A DNA stretch of 64,000 nt from Taxillus chinensis. Its lineage: Eukaryota; Streptophyta; Magnoliopsida; Santalales; Loranthaceae. The notes below the pieces were generated by a model. That model made no database searches. It saw only the letters and a program-made list of their open reading frames with translations, and was not told the DNA's origin. The stretch lies in contig CM042088.1 in NCBI GenBank assembly GCA_023512835.1, positions 18,714,986 to 18,778,985 of the forward strand, in the 5' to 3' direction. This document shows positions 43,283 through 55,084 of the stretch, one piece after another; positions within the stretch are counted from its first letter, which is position 1, and every line of letters begins with the position of its first letter. The position numbers and the translations under genes are program-made.

Positions 43283-44975
43283 TGTCACGCCCCGGATTTC
43301 CAACCCGAGGAAACAGGCACGTGACTCCCCTTTTACCCACATGGAGGGCAAAGGGGTTAGGATACAAACCAAGAGTTTTACATTTCAAACATCCACAACA
43401 CATTCAAGAAAGAAATATTCATAAAAATAATCCAAACCAGTTTATTACAACAGAATTCTTTCCAATCCCATCCCCACTGGGGTTACATCAGTTCCCATAA
43501 AAGAAAACAACATATATGGAAGAGAGTAAAATGGTTAAGGTCTTCCACCTTGGTGCATCCACCTAACGCCTGTAAGTCCCTGGAAAACAAGCAAAACACA
43601 GTAGGAGGGGTGAGCAACCACAGCTCAGTAGGGATCAAGTCTCCCCAACCCTTCCCATGCTCCTAGCGGCTACATGCATGTGCACAGGTGTAGTGACGTA
43701 TTACAACAATCTCAACAAACAATAACAAACCACCAGTAGTCACAATTATCCACCACACAAAACACAAGTGATTTAACCGCCTCTTCAGGCCAAGTTATTT
43801 AACCGCCTCTTCAGGCCAAGTGATTTAACCGCCTCTTAAGGTTTTAACCGCCTCTTAGGAAAGTAGTTTAACCGCCTCTTCGGGCCAGATACCACAATCA
43901 GGCACACAACTTACAACACAGTCACACAAACATAAAACCAAACACTTGGTGTGCACCCGCTCACAAGTGCACAAACCCAGCCATTCAGGCAACGGCAACA
44001 CACACCCAGGCGTACATACATACACTAAATCACAAGTCCAGCACACAGGCATATTATCAAACACGTAATGGGCATATACATACAGCTATATTCACACAAG
44101 GCATTTCATCGAACACATAGCATGAAATCCACAAAATCACACCAACATGCCACTGAAGGCCAACATCCATATAGGAGATCACACCTATATGGATTACATA
44201 TTTATATATAACGATTATAACCAAGAAATCTGCCCTGGAACCCTAGGACAGAGAAGGACTTAAGAAGAACAGAACCCCTACCTCAAGGAAAACGCAACAA
44301 CACAAGAACGGTCCGATCCCAAGCCGAACGCCGTCCACCCACGAGTCACCGACCACCCACGCAAGACGCCCAGGCAGCAACCAGGAGCTCTCCTTCCCTC
44401 TCTCTCTCTCTCCTGCGACGGTGGTGAAGCAACAAACCCTAAACCTAAAACAGAGGGACTCCTCCTCCTTATATAGACAACACAACATCAAAACGACGTA
44501 GTTTTGATTAAGTGAATCTCAGGATCAAAACGACGTAGTTTTGATCACACAAGTTACCACCCTTCCGCACCCATATAGGCCAAAATACTCGGAATTTCAA
44601 CATGGTCCTTTGGAGAAAGTTCCTTAGAATGACAAAACCAAGGGAACCATGCAAAAATATGGCTGCACGCCAATTTGCACGTGAATTCCCAATTCACGTG
44701 CACCTCCATATGGACTCCAAATGCTCTCAAACTTCACCCCTCGCCTCCTTGCATCATTTAGAAGACAATTACACTTGCACGTGAATTGGACCCATATCAC
44801 GTGCACCTCACATACATGTCCATTTGGCCTGAAACTTCGTGGTAGATAGAGGACACCATTCTAAGCATCTTTCCTTTTGCACGTGAATTCATTGGAGTCC
44901 ATTTACTAGGTCAAAATCTAGAAAAACTCTACTCCAGGAGGTAAAACCGACTAACTCAAGGTACGGGTCCTTACA
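43283..44975 (-). repeat. 3' LTR of the nested Tekay element
   Basis: Runs on the minus strand from TGTAAGGACCCG at 44975 to CCGGGGCGTGACA at 43283. In LTR order: G-box hairpins (44776-44806 and 44676-44702, with a single arm near 44880), two ACGT palindromes (about 44526-44547 and 44487-44508), TATA (TCTATATAAGG on the minus strand, about 44465), GA microsatellite (44398-44413), five-copy AACCGCCTCTT array (43769-43885), and conserved block (43600-43650). Confidence 0.92.
43769..43885 (-). repeat. Five-copy GAGGCGGTTAAA tandem repeat in the LTR
   Basis: On the plus strand the units read GT(G/T)(A/T)TTTAACCGCCTCTT(C/A)(A/G)GG with variable ends, about 22-27 bp. The matching array in the 5' LTR is at 51006-51135, also five copies but with small differences, so the two arrays have started to diverge. 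Confidence 0.8.
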
Positions 44976-45299
44976 TCCTCTCCCCCTTAAGACTTTTCGT
45001 CCTCGAAAAGAAATGACATAAGAGGAAAACGAACACAAGCTACCCATTGCCACACGGCGAGCCACAACACCCTAATGGGTCATACACCACACACAAGACA
45101 ACAAAGACATAACAAGTACCACCATAATCCATAACCACAATAATGCACACAACACTTCCACATGGCACAAATACACATCTCAAAGCACATCACATTAAGC
45201 ACATGTCTTTAAAAGACAAAACAAATACATCAACTACTACAAGAAAACACATCACAAGAAAACACAACACTATCCCTTGGCCAACACCACCTCCCACGC
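44976..45299 (-). other. Polypurine tract and 3' untranslated region of the nested element
   Basis: On the minus strand AAGGGGGAGAGGA abuts the LTR at 44975. The interval to the polyprotein end at 45300 holds no coding sequence; it is A- and C-rich on the plus strand. Confidence 0.8.
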
Positions 45300-46859
45300 T
45301 TAAGATTGTTCGTCCTCGAACAAGTCCGGGTGCCGCTCACGCATCACGGACTCACGTTCCCATGTCTCCTCCTCAATACCACGGTGTTGCCACAGCACGC
45401 GAACCAAAGGAATAGCACGACCACGCAATAGCTTCTCTCGCCGATCTAGGATACGGATAGGGGCCTCAATGACGGACATGTCATCCTCGATGTCCAACGT
45501 CCCCCAATCAATCACATGAGTGGGGTCGGGGTGATACTTCCGCAACCGGGACACGTTAAATACGTTGTGCACTCGACTCGGCCGCGGTGGTAACGCTAAC
45601 CGGTAGGCCACAGGCCCTACACGATCCAGGAATCGCAAAAGGACCAATAAACCGCGGAGAGAGCTTGGAACCCCGCCCAAACCGTCGATGACCACGACGT
45701 GGAGAGACACGAAGGAACACATGATCACCAACAGAAAACTCCAAAGGGCGCCGCCGCTGATTCGCATAAGATTTCTGCCGATTCTGAGCTGACAACAAAC
45801 GCTGACGGATCAACTTGACCTTCTCGGTAGCCTCTTGAACCAACTGTGGCCCCAAGAGAGCTGTCTCCCCCCACCTCGGTCCAACACAAAGGTGACCGAC
45901 ACGGCCGTCCGTACAACGCCTCAAAAGGAGCCATCCCAATGGATGCCTGATAACGTTGTTGTAGGCAAACTCCACCAAAGGAAGGTGAGTTGCCCACGAA
46001 CCCCCAAAGTCTAACACACAGGCCCGTAACATGTCCTCCAAAGTCTGATTCGTCCTCTCTGTCTGGCCGTCAGTCTCAGGGTGAAAGGCTGTACTCAAGT
46101 TAAGCTTGGTCCCCATAGCCTCCTGCAAACCTGCCCAAAAACGGGAAGTGAACCTCGAATCCCGGTCTGAGACAACCGACGATGGTACGCCATGCGGTCT
46201 CACAATCTCGTTCATGTATAGCCGACTCAAGGTCCCAATAGAGTCCCGCTCGCGAACAGCCAGGAAATGAGCCGACTTTGTGAGTCGATCCACAATCACC
46301 CAAATCATATCCCTCCTCCCAGGTGGTGGGTGGAAGACCGATCCACAAAATCCATCGCTATATGGTCCCACTTCCACTCCGCTATGGGCAAGGGCTGTAA
46401 CATGCCCGCCGGCCGCTGATGCTCAGCCTTCACCTGCTGACACGTGAGGCACCGCGAAACAAAGGCAGCCACATCGCGTTTCATCCCAGGCCACCAAAAA
46501 TGTGCCCGAAGCGCATGGTACATCTTCGTACCCCCCTGGATGCACAAGAACTCTAGACCGGTGAAACTCCCTCATCACCTCATCCCCGAGGGAAGAAGCT
46601 ACTACCAACCGCCCCTGAAATGACAACTCATGCTCAGGACCCTCTCGTCCGGTCCCCAGATAGCTCCCCGGCCTCAATACGGGCACGGAGAACCTCACAC
46701 TCAATGTCACCCAGTGTTCCTCCCGGACGCGCTGGTACAACTCAAGCACCACCACCAAAGGACTCGGGACTGTCCCACCATCACGAACAACGGTGCGCAG
46801 CTGCAACATTGCCAACCGCTCCATCGGCTTCCACTCTCTCACGGCCACCTCGGCTTTCC
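45300..46859 (-). pseudogene. pol: Tekay-type integrase and chromodomain-like tail (nested element)
   Basis: Fragments in several frames cover VREFHRSRVLVHPGG, KMYHALRAHFWWPG and CLTCQQVKAEHQRP (zinc domain), IAMDFVD (first Asp), VVSDRDSRFTSRFW (second Asp), GQTERTNQTLED (Glu), [24 protein letters not shown] and the tail [46 protein letters not shown]. All motifs are present, but single-base frameshifts lie near 46550, 46340, 45960 and 45640. The domain residues themselves look undamaged, unlike in the outer element. Confidence 0.88.
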
Positions 46860-48699
46860 CTTTTCTCGCTCAATGCATCGCCACAACATTACCCTTGCCC
46901 GGGGTATAGGCAAGAGTAAAATCAAAGGTCTGCAAATACTCCACCCATCTCCTTTGCCTCAAATTCAAGTCCTTCTGAGTAAAGATGTACTGAAGGCTCT
47001 TGTGATCGGAGAACACCACAAACTTTTCCCCCAAGAGGTAGTGCTGCCAACTCTTCAGGGCGAAGATGACAGCCGCTAACTCAAGGTCATGAGTAGGATA
47101 ATTCTGCTCATGAGGCTTCAGCTGCCTTGACCCATAAGCTACCACATTGTGCTCTTGCATAAGCACACACCCCAAACCAACCCTGGACGCATCACAATAC
47201 ACTTCATATGGAATATCCTCCCGAGGTAACCTCAACACAGGTGCAGTGGTCAAACGGGTTTTGAGAGTCTCGAACGCCTGCTGACACTTGTCAGTCCAAT
47301 CAAACTTCACGCCCTTCCGAGTCAACGCTGTCATAGGAGCCGCCAAACGGGAGAATCCCTCGACAAAACGACGGTAGTACCCCGCCAAGCCAAGAAAACT
47401 ACGGATTTCAAAAACGTTGGTTGGCCTCGCCCACGATGCCACGGCCTCAATCTTGGCCGGGTCCACCCTAACTCCCTCACTTGACACCACATGGCCAAGA
47501 AAGTGAACCTCCTGCAGCCAAAACTCACACTTGCTAAACTTAGCAAGCCACTGCTGGTCCCTCAAGGTTTGCAACACTGTTGCCAAGTGCTCCACATGCT
47601 CCCTCTCGGTCTTGGAATACACCAAGATATCGTCGATAAACACCACCACGAACGAGTCTAGGTATGGAGCAAAGACTTGGTTCATCAAATGCATGAACAC
47701 GTCTGGCGCATTAGTGAGCCCGAAAGGCATCACTACCCACTCATAATGCCCATACCGCACCGAAAAGCCGTCTTAGGGATGTCCTCCTCCCTAACCCCGA
47801 GCTGGTGATACCCCGACCGTAAATCTATCTTGGAAAACCACTGGGCCCCACTCAATTGGTCAAATAGGTCGTCTATCCGAGGCAACGGGTACTTGTTCTT
47901 CACATCCACCGAATTCGACTTCCTGTAGTCGATGCAGAGACGTAGTGTGCCATCGGCCTTCTTAGCAAAGAGCACCGGAGCACCCCAAGGTGAGGTACTT
48001 GGTCTAATATACCCCCTGGCCCACCAACTCCTCGATTTGCCTCTCGAAGCTCCCTCGGCTCGGCTGGCCCCATACGATACGCTACTTGGGAAATCGGACC
48101 CGTCCCTGGCACCAACTCAATGGTGAACTCCACACTCCTCTTAGGTGGCAAACTCCTCAACTCTTCAGGAAAAACATCCTGAAATTGATCCACAACAATG
48201 GGCCACACCCTCTTTTCCACCTTCCCCTCCTCGGCAAAGGTCGGGGCTGCCAACCTGTGGGTAATGGCACCCCACCGGTCCAACACTGGCCCGGCCCGAC
48301 TCGCCTCACAATCCCACTCCCCCTGCAGGGTGCAAGAGGTCCCTGCAGGTGTCACGAAGGTCACACGCCGCCGATAACAATCTATCTTGGCCTGGAAAGC
48401 CATAAGCCAATCCATACCCAAAATCAGGTCGAACGTCCTCAAAGGCATCACATGCAAGTCAAAACTCGGCTCCACCTCGCCTATGGTTAACACACGCCCA
48501 CGACACACTCGCCGTACCACAATCATGCCTCCCACCTGGAGACTCCACAACTAGGGGCCTCGCGGCCTCCACACAAGCTAACCCCAAGCCGTCTATTACA
48601 AGCTCGGCAACAAACGAACATGATGCACCCGTATCGAAAAGAACGAAGCTAAGGTACGGGAGATCAAGAGGGTACCTCTAACCACCGATGGTCCTGCTC
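46860..48699 (-). pseudogene. pol: Tekay-type protease, RT and RNase H (nested element)
   Basis: The protease region is frameshifted around 48600-48650, then reads [15 protein letters not shown] pieces: [76 protein letters not shown] and the intact [11 protein letters not shown]; RNase [25 protein letters not shown] and NVVA. Single-base frameshifts lie near 48030, 47760 and 46870. The stretch 46870-47760 is open and well conserved. Confidence 0.9.
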
Positions 48700-50095
48700 C
48701 ACCCTCGGGCTGGTGGGGGTGGTAGCTCGGCCTCCTCCTGGTATGTCGCCTCCAGCGCAAACACCCTCCCTTGGCCCGTGCCACTGGTCGGCTCACTCAC
48801 TGGACGCTTCCCGCTAAGGTTGCCTCCAGCCTCGGTCTGCTGCCGCTCCGGCCTCCCCTGGGGTCGGGTCTGACTAGATCCTGCCTGGCTGGCCTGCCAC
48901 TGACGAGCTGGTCTCTCAGCTGGTGCACGGAAGCTAGCATCACTCCTCACGCTGGATGCCATGCTCCCCGCTCCCCTGTTGCCACTCCTGCAAACCCGGC
49001 GCAAGTGGCCCTCTCGTCCACAGTTGTTGCATCGCCGGTCCTTCTTGGGGCACTCCCCTTTGAAGTGACCCTGCTCTCCACAAGGTGGCATCCGCTCGGT
49101 AGACTCCCGCAGGGACCACCCTGTCTTCCGCCGCCAAAGGTGAACCTCCCAGGGTTCACGGATGTCCGACCCCGATCGCGAAAAGAACCGTTATCCCTCT
49201 CCTCCGTCTTGAGCCTCTTGGACCCTGCATCTCGATCAGGCCCACTCTGCAACTGGCGCCCCTGATGGGCCTGCCTCCCATCATCCAGTTCTCTCTCAGC
49301 TATACGGGCCGTCTCCACAGCCTCAGCATAGGTCCTCAAGCGTAGAATCGCCACCCTCTCCCTAAGGGCTGGCCTGAGACCCAAGGTGAACTTGTGGGCC
49401 TTCAGGTCCTCCCCTTACCACGATCTCGGGAGCAAACCTACTCAATCTCCGGAACTCCCGCTCATACTCAGGTACCGTCTTGGATCCCTGCTTCAGCTGC
49501 CAAATTCTTCCCTCTTCTCGCCATCTCACCGATTCCGGGAAGAACTCATCTTGGAAGAGTTGCAAGAACTCCTCCCAAAACATGAGTTGTTGCGCACGGC
49601 TCCCCGCAACACTCGTCCACCACTCCAAAGCGTCCCCCTCCAGCTGCCGAATTGCCGGTCCGCACCTTATCCTCCTCCCTGGGCAGGAGAAAGGAGAACA
49701 CATGCTCAATCTGCCTCAACCACCGCTCGCCTACCACAGGGTCTTCTCCCCCCTTAAATCGCGGAGGTTGTTCCTTTCGGAACCGTGTCACCACGTCATC
49801 CTCTCGCACGGGTCGGTACACCACCCGGCGAACTCTCACGCTCACGAGGCGGCTCTCCTACTGGTGGTGGTGGTGGTGGCACCACCCGCTGTGCTTGCCA
49901 TCTCACGGCGCACCTCCTCCCGAACGTCCTGCCGGAGTCCCTCCCGTAGCTCTCGTACCTCCAGCCGGATGCCTTCTTGTAGCTGTGCCAGTAACAACGC
50001 ATGCCCTCCAACGGATGGTCCCGCACCCGGACCCTCATGGGCAGATGACTCATCAGCCACTGCCCCGGACGCACGTGTCACTCTCCTCGGTGGCA
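48700..50095 (-). pseudogene. gag: Tekay-type gag (nested element)
   Basis: Start MPPRRVTRASGAVADESSA at 50095 is chosen because it matches the other two Tekay gag starts; an upstream in-frame Met (50150) is not conserved. Gag pieces in different frames: RFRKEQPPRFKGGEDP, FWEEFLQLFQDEFFPES, EYEREFRRLSRFAPE, MGLRPALRERVAIL. The first knuckle is damaged at its first Cys (PPCGEQGHFKGEC, frameshift around 49090) and the second is CNNCGREGHLRRVC. Frameshifts near 49850, 49660, 49390 and 49090. Confidence 0.88.
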
Positions 50096-50523
50096 TTCTT
50101 ACTACATGAAGTAAGATGCACAAACGTCGAACGCGTTTGACTACTAACAAGTTGACTACCTTTACCCCATTATCAAGTCAAGCCGTACATGGCATTACAC
50201 ACATTTTAACCATTGCATCAATCAATATTGCACACAAGACAGTCCACATTAGTCATACCCAAGGCATTCCAAGAATATTCGAGTTGCACAGTTCACACAT
50301 AATCATGTTATGCACATCCTTCACACATGACAACAAATGCAACTAGTGCCCTAATGCCAATGCATGCAAATCCTACCACAAGACTGGACTACCCTAAGCA
50401 CACCTTGGAGGCTCAAAGAGGACCATGTTGATCAGGCATGTCCCTCCAGGCTCCTCCAAAGGACTCAAGATAACCAAGCCCGCCCACTACCATAGGCCAA
50501 CTAGACCATGCTCGATACCATAT
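50096..50523 (-). other. Leader and primer site of the nested element
   Basis: No coding sequence. On the minus strand the primer site next to the LTR reads TGGTATCGAGC, a variant of the initiator tRNA-Met complement with one base missing, at about 50510-50520, three bases from the LTR end. Confidence 0.7.
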
Positions 50524-52221
50524 TGTCACGCCCCGGATTTCCAACCCGAGGAAACAGGCACGTGACTCCCCTTTTACCCACATGGAGGGCAAAGGGGTTA
50601 GGATACAAACCAAGAGTTTTACATTTCAAACATCCACAACACATTCAAGAAAGAAATATTCATAAAAATAATCCAAACCAGTTTATTACAACAGAATTCT
50701 TTCCAATCCCATCCCCATCAGGGTTACATCGGTTCCCATAAAAGAAAACAACATATATGGAAGAGAGTAAAATGGTTAAGGTCTTCCACCTTGGTGCATC
50801 CACCTAACGCCTGTAAGTCCCTGGAAAACAAGCAAAACACGGTAGGAGGGGTGAGCAACCACGGCTCGTAGGGATCAAGTCTCCCCAACCCTTCCCATGC
50901 TCCTAGCGGCTACATGCATGTGCACGGGTGTAGTGACGTATTACAACAATCTCAACAAACAATAACAAACCACCGGTAGTCACAATTATCCACCACACAA
51001 AACACAAGTGATTTAACCGCCTCTTCAGGCCAAGTTATTTAACCGCCTCTTCAGGCCAAGTGATTTAACCGCCTCTTCAGGCCACTGGTTTAACCGCCTC
51101 TTAGGCAAAGTAGTTTAACCGCCTCTTCAGGCCAGATACCACAGTCAGGCACACAACTTACACCACAGTCACACAAACATAAAACCAAACACTTGGTGTG
51201 CACCCGCTCACAAGTGCACAAACCCAGCCATTCAGGCAACAGAACACACACCCAGCGTACATACATACACTAAATCACAAGTCCAGCACACAGGCATATT
51301 ATCAAACACGTAATGGGCATATACATACAGCTATATTCACACAGGCATTTCATCGAACACATAGCATGAAATCCACAGAATCACACCAACATGCCACTGA
51401 AGGCCAACATCCATATAGGAGATCACACCTATATGGATTACATATTTATATATAACAGTTATAACCAGGAATCTGCCCTGGAACCCTAGGACAGAGAAGG
51501 ACTTAAGAAGAACAGAACCCCTACCTCAAGGAAAACGCAACAACACAAAGAACGGTCCGATCCCAAGCCGAACGCCGTCCACCCACGAGTCACCGACCAC
51601 CCACGCAAGACGCCCGGCGGCAACCAGGAGCTCTCCTTCCCTCTCTCTCTCTCTCTCTCGCGACGGCCGGTGAAGCAACAAACCCTAAACCTAAAACAGA
51701 GGGACTCCTCCTCCTTATATAGACAACACAACATCAAAACGACGTAGTTTTGATTAAGTGAATCTCAGGATCAAAACGACGTAGTTTTGATCACACAAGT
51801 TACCACCCTTCCGCACCCATATAGGCCAAAATACTCAGAATTTCAACATGGTCCTTTGGAGAAAGTTCCTTAGAATGACAAAACCAAGGGAACCATGCAA
51901 AAATATGGCTGCACGCCAATTTGCACGTGAATTCCCAATTCACGTGCACCTCCATATGGACTCCAAATGCTCTCAAACTTCACCCCTAGCCTCCTTGCAT
52001 CATTTAGAAGACAATTACACTTGCACGTGAATTGGACCCATATCACGTGCACCTCACATACATGTCCATTTGGCCTGAAACTTCTGTGGTAGATAGAGGA
52101 CACCATTCTAAGCATCTTTCCTTTTGCACGTGAATTCATTGGAGTCCATTTACTAGGTCAAAATCTAGAAAAACTCTACTCCGGAGGTAAAACTGACTAA
52201 CTCAAGGTACGGGTCCTTACA
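50524..52221 (-). repeat. 5' LTR of the nested Tekay element
   Basis: 1,698 bp, close match to 43283-44975, including the five-copy array (51006-51135), CT microsatellite (51640-51658), two ACGT palindromes (about 51733-51755 and 51772-51793) and G-box hairpins (about 51920-51948 and 52020-52050). It differs from the 3' LTR in many single-base indels and in several sites where the other copy has CAG and this one has CGG (for example near 50840, 50924 and 50972). Confidence 0.92.
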
Positions 52222-52226
52222 AGATA

Positions 52227-52758
52227 AGACTAGAGTCAGTATCTCAGGTTACACACCCTCATTCCTATGGACCATGAGGTACACGTATAGGGTAATTGCC
52301 CAGAATTGCATAATAACAATTCACACACAGTATCAATTTCCAGCATAAACTTTCAGTATCAGTTATTTAACGAGAACATTCAGTACCAATTATCCAGTAC
52401 TAACATTCAGCATCAATTATTCAGCTCTAACACTTAGCATTAACGCTCAGTATCAACTTTCAGCCTCAATCACTCAGCATTCATTATTCAGTATCAAGTT
52501 CAGTAACGTATCACACCAGATCATAACATTTATACAGAAATTCAAACTAGTGCCCTAATGCCATGCATGTATGCACCTCAACCCAAATGCAAATGTCCTA
52601 CTCCATGGTCTAACTACTCTTGAGTACACCCCAGAAAACCATATAGGTCCACGGTGATCAGGCGTGCCCTATACTGTCTTCTAAGGGTCTCAGAAGTAAT
52701 CATCCCCCCCCCCCCACTATCCTAGGTCCACTAGACCATGAGGGCTTTGATACCATAT
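52227..52758 (-). other. Leader and primer site of the outer Tekay element
   Basis: No coding sequence. The primer site (52744-52755) reads TGGTATCAAAGC on the minus strand, one change from the standard TGGTATCAGAGC. The section 52320-52510 is an irregular repeat of (T)CAG(T/C)ATCAA-type words. A C-run lies at about 52686-52697. Confidence 0.75.
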
Positions 52759-54634
52759 TGTCACGCCCTAATTTCCTTACACCTGGAAACGGTTAGTGAC
52801 TGCCCATGCCCGCACCTGAAGGGTCAAGGGGTTGGTGCAAGCACCTAGGCTGGACTTATACAACGGGTGCTGTCCCAATACTACACATCCAGGCTAACAT
52901 GTCAAAGGACATGCCCCTAATTTCAAACCATACACACAATCATCATCTAGTCATAATAACATATCACAGTTTACTTCACTTCAAAGAGGTCTCAAGTCCA
53001 TTACAACTCAAATGGGGGAAAAGCTCCCAATTAAACCCACAATACCAAATTCAATTTACAAAATAGCTCAAACCAAAACAGAAAGCCAAAGATACATTAA
53101 CAATCAAATAAGGAGGGTCCCATAGCCTCTATGGCCATTCACCTATCGCCGGCTAGACCCTGCAAAGTGAACAATTCAAAGGAGGGGTGAGCAAACCACA
53201 GCTCAGTAGGGATCAAGTCTCCCCGGGCCCATCCTACACTACTGGAATGCATGTTTAGTGGATGCTTGTGCTAGTGTAGTGAACTAGTTGAAACCACACA
53301 CAAAAACCATCAAATACATCCCATATTTAGAGAGAGAGGTTCCAGAGATATAACAGTCCCATACTCAAGGCTCCAGTCTAGTGACTGTCCCGTATCCAAG
53401 GCTCCAGTCCAATGACTGTCCCGTAACTAAAAGGGTTCTAGCTTGGCAGCTGTCCTGTGGATCAAAGGCTCTAGCTCAACAACTGTCCCGTAGCATACAA
53501 CATTTAGCACTCAAACAAAACTCAGTGAAATACAATCACATAACTCAGCACAAGGTGCCCAGCAGGCATAATTTATTTCAATACAAGATGCTCAACAGGC
53601 ATAATACAACTCAACACGTATTAATATGATTTACAATGCACTCAGTTCATGTAGTGCAACCACAATCTCAGTAACATTCACAGTATACAGTTTATTTTCC
53701 TATATCAGTGTTCATTAACCGTTCTGGTAAGTTTTTAGGTAAATTAACTCCGGGATTTCATGCCAATTACATTATTTTCCACTCAAGAACCTTCTGGCTA
53801 AATGGGAAAGCCAGTGGAGGCAAAATAAGGGGGTGCACGTCATATGGGTCATATGACGTGCAGGGGGATGTTTGGCTCCCTGCCCTCTACACAACTCCAG
53901 GAATGTTGGGGTAAAATTTCAAACCAATTGGGCTTGCACGTGAAATGGGCTTTTCACGTGCACAAGGGTTTTTGGCTCCCTGCTTTCTACACCTTTCAGG
54001 GAAGCCTGGGGTAAAATTTCAGACCAAATGGGCTTGCACGTGAAATGGGCTTTTCACGTGCAATATGGCGTGCAACCATATTTTGCACAAAGACCTTTGT
54101 TTTGTTGTTTTAACCACTTTTCTCTAAAGGACCTCTCTCAAATTATGTTTAGATTGTGAGTTATTAGACTTGAAAGTTAGGGTACATAGCCTGGTTTCAA
54201 CTCCAGCTATGTCCCTCATATCGACCTACCCATCCAGACCATCCCAGATTATTTTATTCACTTTTAATTATCCAGATATACTGGAAACCTCACAATCAAG
54301 CATCATATTAGTTTATGTGGGGGCATAAACTCAACATCGACATGAATAGGACCATAACAGATCCGTACCCAAAGAAACTCGATGTCCGCAACAAAGGGTA
54401 TAAACCCAAAATTCTCAATACACATCGAGAGGGTATAAACCCAAAATTTTCGAAGGCATGAATATGAACACGAATTCCCTACCTCAAAATCAGAGAATAC
54501 AACTGGTCGTTGTATTCTAGCAATCACGTCTCTGGGCTCTCGTCCACTGCAGAAATCCTTGGATCGCCGGCCTTGGATCGTCCTCGCCGTCTCGGCCCGT
54601 CTCCCTCTTTTCGCAGGGTCTCCCTCTCGTGCCT

Positions 54635-54680
<46 letters not shown>

Positions 54681-55084
54681 GGGTGATGGCTGCTAGGGTT
54701 TTGGAATGAGATCCCCAAAGTTTGAACCCTTTTTCCTTTATATATTTTCCCTCATAATCAAAACGACGTAGTTTTGATTAATTTTAAAGCCCAGCATCTA
54801 TAAGCCCAAAGGCCAAGGTTTTCTAATCCACTTCATTAAGCTCTACAGCCCAACAATTAAGCCCAAATCATATTTTAAATAAAACTCTCAAATATATTAA
54901 TTTGGGATATTTTAATTTATGAAATTCCCAAAATACCCCTCAGGGCCTCGAACTCCAAATCGAGCCCAAGCATAGTCAAAATTCTCCATTTGACGAGCAT
55001 ATCATTGTGCTAATGTTCACTCTCTAAAGCAAGGCCTCTTACTCAAGGCTAACTCCAAGAACCCCTCAAATACGGGTCCTTACA
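52759..55084 (-). repeat. 5' LTR of the outer Tekay element
   Basis: 2,326 bp, close match to 36000-38311. Contains the ACGT palindrome (about 54758-54779), TATA-like sequence (about 54737-54748), long CT microsatellite (about 54637-54676, longer than in the 3' copy), hairpins (53833-53863, 53935-53962, 54034-54062), GGGACAG tandem repeat (about 53350-53490) and conserved block (about 53180-53230). Confidence 0.92.

Larger units (their letters stand above)
43283..52221 (-). mobile_element. Nested Tekay-type Ty3/gypsy element, minus strand
   Basis: LTRs 43283-44975 (3') and 50524-52221 (5'), TSD AGATA (43278-43282 and 52222-52226). The primer site, gag, protease, RT, RNase H, integrase and chromodomain-type tail are in normal order. 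It must be younger than the outer element that holds it. Its LTR family is different in sequence from the outer one (1.69 versus 2.3 kb) though the proteins are close relatives. Confidence 0.93.
36000..55084 (-). mobile_element. Tekay-type Ty3/gypsy element, minus strand, with nested copy
   Basis: LTRs at 36000-38311 (3') and 52759-55084 (5'), with TSD CTTTG at 35995-35999 and 55085-55089. Coding order on the minus strand is gag, protease, RT, RNase H, integrase, chromodomain-type tail (43265 down to 38487). A second Tekay element is inserted at 43283-52221, 18 bp upstream of the gag ATG. The family is close to the plus-strand element at 13487-23370 in protein and in LTR layout. Confidence 0.93.

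Noticed and set aside
43769..43885. CRISPR-like array of direct repeats
   Set aside because: Spacers are as repetitive as the repeats, the context is a plant LTR, and the same array is in both LTRs of one element.
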